A stretch of 11,687 nucleotides of DNA, taken from assembly GCA_031263965.1 (NCBI GenBank), contig JAISES010000027.1:1-11687 (forward strand). The letters are read 5' to 3'. This DNA comes from Prevotella sp. GTDB taxonomy: Bacteria; Bacteroidota; Bacteroidia; Bacteroidales; Dysgonomonadaceae. The notes beneath the pieces are model-generated. The model made no database searches. It was not told where the DNA came from and worked only from the letters and a program-made list of their open reading frames with translations. A program made the position numbers and the translations under genes. This document shows, piece after piece, positions 1 to 5,725 of the stretch (its first letter is position 1; each line of letters opens with the position of its first letter).

Positions 1-2786
1 CTGAAATTGTATGACAAAGAAATGTCTTTCACCCGCAGGTAGCTTCCGTCTTCTATAAAATAGGTTGAATTTTTAATATCGAATCCGGCTTTAGGCACAT
101 CTGTGATCTGTCCGGGAACTCTCCAGCGATCAAGAACCCTTGTTGACTGATTCTTACCATCATACATACCTTCCGTTTCTATTCTCGATGCATTGAATAT
201 ATCGTTGCCGTAAGAACCTTGCAGGAAGATACTCAAAGAAAGGTCTTTCCACGAGAACGTATTGGTTATACCAAATGTAAAATCCGGATTGGGATCACCG
301 ATATAAGTCCTGTCTGTCGAGGAAATCCTGCCATCTTTATTTAGATCACGATACATCAGCTCTCCTGTTTCCGGATCAACGCCATCGCTTATGTATCCGT
401 AGAAACCGCCCAAAGAACGACCCGGCTCATTGCGAACTACTGTTTCGTGAATCACGTCGCTGGTTGTTGCAGCATTGTATATTTTCTGAAGTTCCAGTTT
501 TTCGAGTTTGTTCTTATTAAACGAAATGTTGAAATCTGTGTTCCAGGAGAATACGCCTTGCAGATTCCGTGAATTTACAGAAAATTCGAAACCTTTGTTG
601 GTCATTTCCCCTTCGTTGCGCTGGATTGCACTTACCGCAGCAGCACCCGACGGTAATCCTGCCCACATCAACATATCTTTTGTCTTTTTATGATAATAGT
701 CCATAGTGACAGTCAACCTGTTACTGAAAGCCGTAAGATCTATACCGATATTTGTTTGCGTAGTGGTTTCCCATGTCAGATCTTTTGCTCTCAAATTTGC
801 CTGTGTAATGCTGGGCACAGAGTTTTCTTTTCCGGTTTCGAACCACGCCTGTCTGTTAATGTTGTAACGTTGCAGGTAAGCATAATCACCGATCCCCGAT
901 TGGTTCCCTGTTTGTCCCCAGCCTCCGCGTATCTTTAAATCATCCAGCCAGTCGAAATCTTTCATGAAAGTTTCCGATGAGATACGCCATGCGGCAGATA
1001 ATGAAGGGAATGTCCCCCAGCGATAATCGGGATATAATTTTGACGAACCATCGGCTCGGACGTTGGCCGTCAACAAATATTTACTGTCGTAGTTATAAGC
1101 TACACGTCCGAAATATGACATAATACCCCACTGAGAAGCACCCGAACCTGTATTGTCCCATGCTATTTTGTTAGCAGCGTTCAAAGTCTGGATTTGATCG
1201 TCGCGGTAGTGCGATCCGTAAATCCAGCTGTTTGTATAATCCGAATCGGTATAAGACGTTCCGGCCATGGCTTCAATCCCATGTTTATTAAACGACTTGG
1301 CATATGTAAGCACATTGTCGAAAACCAATACAGTATTCATATTGCGCAGGTCGGAGCCTTCTCCGAACTGGTTACGTCCCCATGCAGTAGATATAGGGTC
1401 GAGGAATGTTGTATTGACAGCATTGCGGCGGTCTATCGTAAATGATGATTTAAGCGTTAATTCGGGCATGAATTTAAACAAGAGGTTACCCGAAGCGATC
1501 AGGCGGTTTTCTTTATTCTTGTTGTTTTTGCTTCTGGCCATATTTTCGATAGGATTCGTAATATTACCGATTCCGTAAAAATTGTTATAGTATTGATTCG
1601 TTTCTTGGGGATCCCATACCGGAGCATAAGTAGGCGTATTTATTACAGAAAGGACGACACCGCCGCGGTTAGCTCCCAATCCGGTAGTGAGCCCGTTACT
1701 TGTATTATCCGAATATGCGACATTGGCGCTTACCGTAAGCCACTTGCGTACATCGCTTTCTATATTCGCCCTGAAATTGTAACGTTTAAAAAATGCTGTG
1801 TTTAATGTTCCCTTTTCATCCAGATAACCTGCCGATAGGAAGTATTTCATCTTCTCGTATCCATCGGAAATAGAAACCTGGTAGCTTTGCATATTTCCGG
1901 TAGAATATGCTTCATCAAACCAATCGGTCTGGTCGGTAAGATCGTCGGGCAGGGACACAAGGCCTATTTCGTCCTGTAATTCTTTGTACTGCGCTGCATT
2001 TATCGGCTTGATCTTCTCTGATACTTTGCTCAAGGTAAGTTGTGCATTAAAAGAAATCTTTGCATTTCCTCTTTCCCCGGCTTTCGTTGTAATAATGATA
2101 ACCCCGTTAGCTGCGCGCGATCCGTAAATAGCGGCCGAAGATGCATCTTTCAAAATCTGCATACTGGATATGTCGTTAGGAGAAAGAAAACTCAGGTTAT
2201 CGACAGGTACTCCGTCCACAACATAAAGCGGATCATTACTCGCATTGAAAGAGGTTGTTCCGCGAACACGGATAGAGAGCTCACCACCCGGCGCTCCATT
2301 AGGCTGTATAACCGATACCCCTGCTGCCCGGCCCTGAATAGCCTGTCCTGCGGATACAATAGGGCGTTGGTCAAGATCTTTTGTTGATACGGTGGATATG
2401 GCAGTGGTTACATCTTTGCGTTTTACCGAACCGTATCCGATGACGACAACTTCTTCCAGTAATTCGTCAGATTCTTTTAATTGAACATCAATGGTATTTT
2501 TGCTGGCTACCACCTCTACGGTTCGATAACCGATATAAGAAACGACCAGAGTAGTTCCCTGTTGTACATTCAGGCTGAAAACTCCGTCAATATCTGTTAC
2601 GGTTCCGTTTCCTGAAGAACCTTTAGGTACAACTGAAACACCAATAAGAGTTTCGCCTGTTCTCGCATCGGTTATTGTTCCTTTTACATGCATGATTTCC
2701 TGACTATAGGTTGGAATAGCGGCTAAAACAACCAATAATAGCATGCACACTCTAAAAATTAAATGATTCTTTAAGTGATACTTCAT
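1..2786 (-). CDS. SusC/RagA-family TonB-linked outer-membrane transporter (C-terminus beyond window)
   Basis: Reading leftward from the ATG at 2786 gives an unbroken frame of 928 codons that runs off the window. Residues 1-28 look like a signal peptide (charged start, hydrophobic core, cleavage near TYS/Q). Residues about 31-105 fit the carboxypeptidase-regulatory-like beta-sandwich (VKGTITDARTGETLIGVSV, then VSYIGYRTVEV). EEVVVIGYGS at 111-120 is the usual TonB-box-like segment, followed by the plug (IQGRAAGVSV, VRGTTSFNASNDPLYVVDGV, ILKDASSAAIYGSRAANGVI) to about residue 235, then the beta-barrel. The last codons in view read SYLRVKDISLSYNF, typical of a point about 70-110 residues before the C-terminus. 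Family members carry large ligands, often glycans or peptides, across the outer membrane with a SusD lipoprotein encoded just downstream. That position is outside the window, so the substrate cannot be inferred. Confidence 0.96.
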   Translation of the reverse strand, partial: MKYHLKNHLIFRVCMLLLVVLAAIPTYSQEIMHVKGTITDARTGETLIGVSVVPKGSSGNGTVTDIDGVFSLNVQQGTTLVVSYIGYRTVEVVASKNTIDVQLKESDELLEEVVVIGYGSVKRKDVTTAISTVSTKDLDQRPIVSAGQAIQGRAAGVSVIQPNGAPGGELSIRVRGTTSFNASNDPLYVVDGVPVDNLSFLSPNDISSMQILKDASSAAIYGSRAANGVIIITTKAGERGNAKISFNAQLTLSKVSEKIKPINAAQYKELQDEIGLVSLPDDLTDQTDWFDEAYSTGNMQSYQVSISDGYEKMKYFLSAGYLDEKGTLNTAFFKRYNFRANIESDVRKWLTVSANVAYSDNTSNGLTTGLGANRGGVVLSVINTPTYAPVWDPQETNQYYNNFYGIGNITNPIENMARSKNNKNKENRLIASGNLLFKFMPELTLKSSFTIDRRNAVNTTFLDPISTAWGRNQFGEGSDLRNMNTVLVFDNVLTYAKSFNKHGIEAMAGTSYTDSDYTNSWIYGSHYRDDQIQTLNAANKIAWDNTGSGASQWGIMSYFGRVAYNYDSKYLLTANVRADGSSKLYPDYRWGTFPSLSAAWRISSETFMKDFDWLDDLKIRGGWGQTGNQSGIGDYAYLQRYNINRQAWFETGKENSVPSITQANLRAKDLTWETTTQTNIGIDLTAFSNRLTVTMDYYHKKTKDMLMWAGLPSGAAAVSAIQRNEGEMTNKGFEFSVNSRNLQGVFSWNTDFNISFNKNKLEKLELQKIYNAATTSDVIHETVVRNEPGRSLGGFYGYISDGVDPETGELMYRDLNKDGRISSTDRTYIGDPNPDFTFGITNTFSWKDLSLSIFLQGSYGNDIFNASRIETEGMYDGKNQSTRVLDRWRVPGQITDVPKAGFDIKNSTYFIEDGSYLRVKDISLSYNF

Positions 2787-2823
2787 AAGTACATGGTATT
2801 AAATTAATGACATTTATGCATTT

Positions 2824-2831
2824 CAAATGTA
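2824..2831 (-). promoter_or_regulatory. Putative -7 promoter element of the susC-like gene
   Basis: The minus strand reads TACATTTG here, a full match to the Bacteroidetes -7 consensus TAnnTTTG. It would start a transcript near 2817, giving a leader of about 30 bases before the ATG at 2786. No TTTG is seen at the usual 19-bp spacing upstream, which suggests an activator-dependent promoter. The assignment rests on the consensus and position alone. Confidence 0.5.
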
Positions 2832-2866
2832 TTACGATATTTACCGGATTTTGGCGGAAGGGTGTG

Positions 2867-2943
2867 AAAAAGTACCGGCTGTAAATATTAATACATATAT
2901 AATCAGATTGTTACAGCTTGATCAGGGCTTAAAAAAGTACCGG
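2867..2943. repeat. Two direct repeats AAAAAGTACCGG upstream of susC-like gene
   Basis: The 12-mer AAAAAGTACCGG occurs at 2867-2878 and again at 2932-2943, 65 bp apart, about six helical turns. Relative to the predicted susC start site the near copy lies around -50 to -61 and the far copy around -115 to -126. Paired direct repeats in these positions fit binding sites for an activator of a nutrient-uptake locus. No cognate regulator is encoded in the window, so this role is inferred. Confidence 0.4.
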
Positions 2944-3006
2944 AAATGTATTTAGAAACTGCTACGTTGTCCTTTCATGACGCCGGCCGGAGGTTGTACT
3001 CTATTA

Positions 3007-3026
3007 CCCAAGGCGTTGCCATTGGG
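3007..3026. repeat. REP-like stem-loop
   Basis: CCCAAGGC at 3007-3014 pairs with GCC-A-TTGGG at 3018-3026 around a GTT loop, with one bulged base. It lies in a GC-rich block unlike the surrounding AT-rich spacer. Its form, GGC-loop-GCC inside a longer stem, resembles the hairpin at 5329-5347, so it may be one member of a dispersed palindrome family. Confidence 0.45.
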
Positions 3027-3080
3027 CTATAAGATTTAACCCTTCAGGGGAGGACTGTTAAGTTCTGACTTTAAACACAG

Positions 3081-3110
3081 AGTAAGAGGAGTAAGAGGAG
3101 TAAGAGGAGT
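3081..3110 (+). repeat. 9-bp tandem repeat (AGTAAGAGG), three full units
   Basis: The unit AGTAAGAGG is repeated three times without mismatch and followed by a partial unit AGT. It sits between the imperfect inverted arms GGGGAGGACTGTTAAGT (3047-3063) and ACTTAACAGCCCTGCTCCC (about 3137-3155), so it lies in the loop of a larger potential hairpin. Such perfect short tandem repeats can change copy number by slippage, but nothing here shows a role. Confidence 0.75.
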
Positions 3111-3166
3111 TCTTTATTATAATCGAATCATATAGCACTTAACAGCCCTGCTCCCTACGGGGAAAG

Positions 3167-3192
3167 CCTCCCTCTCCTTTTGGGGAGGGAGG
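3167..3192. repeat. GC-rich hairpin
   Basis: CCTCCCTCTCC (3167-3177) and GGGGAGGGAGG (3182-3192) pair with one mismatch around a TTTT loop. The right arm runs on into a G-rich tract to 3200. It lies directly before the first copy of the GGATTGCTTC element and forms part of the same repeat block. It is not clearly placed to terminate a gene. Confidence 0.5.
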
Positions 3193-3205
3193 GGGTGGGG
3201 TCATT

Positions 3206-3237
3206 GGATTGCTTCACCTTTCAGGTTCGTAATGACG
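3206..3237 (+). repeat. Dispersed element GGATTGCTTC-hairpin-CGTAATGACG, copy 1
   Basis: This copy keeps the two flanks GGATTGCTTC and CGTAATGACG and has its own small internal inverted repeat, ACCT-TTC-AGGT. The same flanks occur at 5519-5549 (reversed), 5608-5640, 10829-10859 and 11015-11045 with different internal hairpins. It is intergenic and carries no gene. Confidence 0.75.
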
Positions 3238-3433
3238 GTAGAATAATGTCTTGCAGATGAAGCAGATGAATATTTTGCAATGTTTTTTAACATTTTGGCG
3301 GCGGTTTGAAAAATCTACGGAAACATATATGGCATCTGCATCAGAGGAAATATCGCTCTTATTTTTTAATGTTAAATTGTGTGATTTCGTCTTTTTTTTT
3401 ATCAAAAAGAAAGGAACGTATTGATATTTTGTT

Positions 3434-3441
3434 TACTTTTG
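3434..3441 (+). promoter_or_regulatory. Putative -7 promoter element in front of candidate RNA
   Basis: TACTTTTG matches the Bacteroidetes -7 consensus TAnnTTTG. A good TTTG -33 box at 19-bp spacing is lacking. Initiation would fall near 3448, at the edge of a block of GC-rich short hairpins that codes for no protein. Confidence 0.45.
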
Positions 3442-3447
3442 CAGTAT

Positions 3448-3670
3448 ATAGTCGTGAACATCGGGGACTGTGTTAAAGTCTTAACGTTGAATTATGCCCT
3501 TGTGCGATTAGCCCGTTTTTCCTTTTGATTATTTTTTTTCAGGAAATCCTATGCCGGAATGCGGGTGACCTTTTAGCACATATTCGTGCGTAAGACGCTG
3601 GTGGCAACCGTGTACTATAATGTGAACGACATGCAGGGGTTTTCTCAGGGAATGCCCTCGCTAATAAAAA
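3448..3670 (+). ncRNA. Candidate structured non-coding RNA (family unknown)
   Basis: This stretch follows a TAnnTTTG box and is richer in GC than the spacer around it. It contains many small potential stems: GTTAA-AGTC-TTAAC near 3472, AGGA-AA-TCCT near 3541, GCAC-ATATTC-GTGC near 3576, GCGT-AAG-ACGC near 3590, and a bulged stem of GCAGGGG with CCCTCGC near the end. No ORF of note crosses it on the plus strand. From memory, similar sequence recurs in other Bacteroidales and is sometimes called as short spurious proteins on the opposite strand; I cannot verify this. It does not show the signatures I know for tmRNA, RNase P RNA or SRP RNA. A 6S-like or Bacteroidales-specific RNA is possible. 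The ends are estimates: the 5' end comes from the promoter and the 3' end from loss of structure. Confidence 0.35.
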
Positions 3671-3915
3671 CCGGACAATAAAAGTTTTACAATAAATTTT
3701 AGAAACTATTTAAGTTTATATCATTCAATTTTTTAGAACTATTTGAGGCTGATTTTTCCTTTTACGAAGTGATAATAGCTTGCTATTGGAACAGAAGCAA
3801 AGGGAATTAGAATGCAGGGGAAATCAACGGAGTCATAAAAAACCGGCAAAAAGAATCTGTAAATGAAAGGAAATCCGGATTCTTAATCTGTAAACAAAAT
3901 ATTCGTTGGAAATTT

Positions 3916-3955
3916 AAAACAGGCAGGCAAGCGCCTTTAAAATACCTGTTTTTTT
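3916..3955 (+). terminator. Intrinsic terminator-like hairpin with T tract
   Basis: AAAACAGG (3916-3923) pairs with CCTGTTTT (3945-3952), and the region between contains a second small stem AGGC-AAGC-GCCT (3925-3936). Seven T residues (3949-3955) close the structure. It lies on the plus strand about 500 bases after the promoter-like box at 3434 and 120 bases before the next ORF. It could end an RNA started there, or act as an attenuator in the leader of the downstream gene. Confidence 0.5.
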
Positions 3956-4074
3956 AATTCGTTAAAAACGGGCGTTCAGGATATCTGATGTTGTAGCCAT
4001 GATATTTACCGGTGTCGAAACAGATTGTATATAATATTTACATAATAATAATAGAAAAAGTTTAAAATAAAGTT

Positions 4075-5268
4075 ATGAATGAAAGACTGAAACGAAAACA
4101 AAATTACGCGAGAAATGTGAAGATACTATTAATGCTTTTTGGCTTGTTGCTAATGAATTACGGGCTTCAGGCACAGGTAACTATCGGTAGCGGTACGCCG
4201 CCAAAAGCGGGCGCGCTACTCGACCTGAACGGGAATATTACCGATGCATCTAATTCGCAGGTAAATTCCAACAGAGGCCTCCTGTTGCCCAGGGTCAAGC
4301 TGGAAAAAAAAAATTCGTTGTCCCCGGCTGTTCAGGATTATGTTGCCGGCACTGCGGATCTTACTCATACCGGATTGACGGTATATAATGTGAATGCGGG
4401 TTCTCCCTTTGTGGAGGGTATATATACATGGAATGGAAACGAATGGATTTGTATACGCGACGATGCCAAGGCCTGGAAAATAGGGGGTAATACAGGAACG
4501 GATGCTGCCGTAAACTATTTGGGAACTTCCGATAACCAGCCTTTGATACTGAAGGCGAACGATAAAGAAGGATTGCGCGTTACCACCGGCGGAAATGTCG
4601 GCGTAAACGGAGAATTGACCGTCAAGAAGGCCGAAGAATTGAATCTTGGACAAGATGAGGTGGCCAAGCAACTCTATATAAACACCAACACCGGCCTGGT
4701 GGGTTTGCTGCCTGCCGGAATGAAAGTGGTGTCGCCTATATTCTTTGCTTATGCAGATAGACAGATATTTGACAGCAGCAGCACCTCTAAATATCTGACA
4801 GATTTTAATAACGGTACTCATATACCATTAAGCCCTGTGGATGGTGACATAATGCTTAATAACATTGGAGTTACACTCGAGCAGGGACAGAATGCCTTTA
4901 AAATCAAGGAGAACGGAACTTACCAGATTACGGCGGATTTAAATTTTAACTTTTCAACCGCAAGTACAGGAGCTAAAATCTATATAAATGTCAGTATAGA
5001 AAAAAGCACGAATGGAGGAGCTAGCTGGAATACGAATGCGCCGCTTGTCGGTACCAGGCCTATTTGTATTATTGATGCGAATGCAGGGCAAAATACACAC
5101 ATAAGTTTACCTCTTACTGTTCAACCATTGGAGGCGGGAGACCTGATCCGGATTGTTTTTTTCAGGACAGCAGATAGTACTAGTAAGTTGCAGGGCGATA
5201 ATTTAACAAGAATCAGATTACAGTATGGCTATTCCCCTGCTTATACACTTTCGGTGACCAGGTTGTAG
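4075..5268 (+). CDS. Secreted protein with fibre-like N-terminal half and probable C1q/TNF-like jelly-roll C-terminus
   Basis: 397 residues. Residues 1-33 form a signal peptide with a long charged start, hydrophobic core about 16-31 and likely cleavage at LQA/Q. The mature start QVTIGSGTPPKAGALLDLNG, then GLLLPRV (68-74), GLTVYNV (100-106) and GIYTWNGNEWI (115-125), follows a pattern I know from many secreted Bacteroidetes proteins that resemble phage tail-fibre segments. NVGVNGELTV (174-183) is fibre-like too. Residues about 220-397 alternate beta strands as in C1q/TNF-like domains: an early FFAY strand, FKIKENGTYQITADLNF, YINVSIEKSTNGG, then LPLTVQPLEAGDLIRIVFF. Such domains usually trimerise. 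No membrane anchor, lipobox or type IX sorting tail was recognised. It stands alone between non-coding regions. The fold is inferred from strand pattern only; ligand and role are unknown. A 201-codon ORF on the opposite strand is a shadow of this gene. Confidence 0.85.
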   Translation: MNERLKRKQNYARNVKILLMLFGLLLMNYGLQAQVTIGSGTPPKAGALLDLNGNITDASNSQVNSNRGLLLPRVKLEKKNSLSPAVQDYVAGTADLTHTGLTVYNVNAGSPFVEGIYTWNGNEWICIRDDAKAWKIGGNTGTDAAVNYLGTSDNQPLILKANDKEGLRVTTGGNVGVNGELTVKKAEELNLGQDEVAKQLYINTNTGLVGLLPAGMKVVSPIFFAYADRQIFDSSSTSKYLTDFNNGTHIPLSPVDGDIMLNNIGVTLEQGQNAFKIKENGTYQITADLNFNFSTASTGAKIYINVSIEKSTNGGASWNTNAPLVGTRPICIIDANAGQNTHISLPLTVQPLEAGDLIRIVFFRTADSTSKLQGDNLTRIRLQYGYSPAYTLSVTRL

Positions 5269-5364
5269 GCCATTCTTAACGTTATTAAGTTGAGGTATAA
5301 ATAGCTCTGAAAGAGCGCAATATATTAGCGTAGGGCAACACCCTGCGATTCAGAACGGGAATGA

Positions 5365-5429
5365 AACGACGCCCTGAAAGAGCAACATCGGAAAGCGAAT
5401 AATTGATGTTGCCCTTTCAGGGCATCGTT
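5365..5429. repeat. Long hairpin, 25-bp arms
   Basis: The arms 5365-5389 and 5405-5429 pair over 25 bp with two mismatches around a 15-base loop. The core is GCCCTGAAAGAGCAACATC against GATGTTGCCCTTTCAGGGC. The GCCCTGAAAG / CTTTCAGGGC theme also appears in shortened form in neighbouring stems (5304-5316, 5476-5490). It belongs to a REP-like class of intergenic palindrome and is placed where it could end transcripts from both flanking genes. It has no long T tract. Confidence 0.7.
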
Positions 5430-5518
5430 GGTAATATCGCTGATACACAGGGAATTGCCCTGTGCTGGGAGATATCAGGCTTTCAGCCTGAACGCCGTAT
5501 TTGGTTGTCAGTTTTCCG

Positions 5519-5605
5519 CGTCATAGCGAGGGTATACCCGAAGCAATCCATCTATATTTTTCGGGCAGCCACAAAGGGCTGCCCCTACAGCTAACCGGCC
5601 AATTT
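5519..5605 (-). repeat. 87-bp composite repeat, copy A (reverse orientation)
   Basis: On the minus strand this segment matches 10773-10859 on the plus strand at 77 of 87 positions with no gap. It contains an 8-bp hairpin (GGGCAGCC at 5563-5570 with GGCTGCCC at 5577-5584, six-base loop) and, at 5519-5549, a reversed copy of the GGATTGCTTC element with the inner palindrome GGGTATACCC. There is no coding potential beyond chance. Confidence 0.9.
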
Positions 5606-5607
5606 AC

Positions 5608-5640
5608 GGATTGCTTCACCGCAAGCGGCTCGCAATGACG
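5608..5640 (+). repeat. Dispersed element GGATTGCTTC-hairpin-CGCAATGACG, copy 3
   Basis: The flanks GGATTGCTTC and CGCAATGACG enclose the inverted repeat CCGC-AA-GCGG. ATTGC and GCAAT of the flanks can also pair, giving a two-level stem. It lies three bases from copy A of the composite repeat but points the other way, so the two elements are head to head. Confidence 0.8.
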
Positions 5641-5692
5641 GGAGAAAAAGAACATATATATCAGACTATGTTCAACTACCGATTCGTATGAT

Positions 5693-5708
5693 TTATAAAT
5701 ATTTATAA
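5693..5708. repeat. Perfect 16-bp AT palindrome after the kinase stop codon
   Basis: TTATAAATATTTATAA is its own reverse complement. It lies 18 bp past the end of the kinase gene. With no loop and only A/T pairs it is a poor terminator. It could be a protein-binding site or chance in AT-rich DNA. Confidence 0.35.
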
Positions 5709-5725
5709 CCGGCAACTTGAATTAA

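Larger units (their letters stand above)
2787..4074. other. 1.3-kb intergenic region without a convincing protein gene
   Basis: No credible ORF is present on either strand; a 63-codon minus-strand frame near 3214-3405 ends inside a dispersed repeat and is low-complexity. The left part (2787-2950) holds the susC promoter region. The part from about 2980 to 3240 is made of GC-rich palindromes and repeats in otherwise AT-rich DNA. The part from 3434 to 3955 holds a promoter-like element, GC-rich hairpins and a terminator-like hairpin. The last 120 bases are AT-rich leader of the next gene, in which I found no clean TAnnTTTG box. Confidence 0.7.
5269..5725. other. 457-bp spacer composed mostly of palindromic repeats
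   Basis: No gene is supported here; the short frames are built from repeats. From left to right it contains small hairpins at 5304-5316 (GCTCT-GAA-AGAGC) and 5329-5347 (CGTAGGG-CAACA-CCCTGCG), a long hairpin at 5365-5429, further stems at 5446-5464 (CACAGGG-AATTG-CCCTGTG) and 5476-5490 (CAGGCT-TTC-AGCCTG), an 87-bp composite repeat, another copy of the GGATTGCTTC element, and an AT palindrome. It separates two converging genes, so some hairpins may also stop transcription from either side. Confidence 0.75.

Noticed and set aside
1194..2387. Several plus-strand ORFs of 60-115 codons inside the susC-like gene
   Set aside because: They lie antisense to a continuous, well-matched SusC-family reading frame and have no independent support.
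3214..3405. 63-codon minus-strand ORF in the intergenic region
   Set aside because: It starts with a lysine-rich run from a poly-T tract and ends in the dispersed GGATTGCTTC element (RHYEPER). Another copy of the element gives the similar RHCEP in an unrelated frame at 5521-5715.
3448..3670. tmRNA, RNase P RNA, SRP RNA or cobalamin riboswitch
   Set aside because: I looked for the hallmark conserved segments of these RNAs and did not find them on either strand; only a generic structured-RNA candidate remains.
4216..4821. 201-codon minus-strand ORF opposite the secreted-protein gene
   Set aside because: It is fully antisense to a gene with a signal peptide and domain pattern, and its translation shows no recognisable motif or secretion signal.
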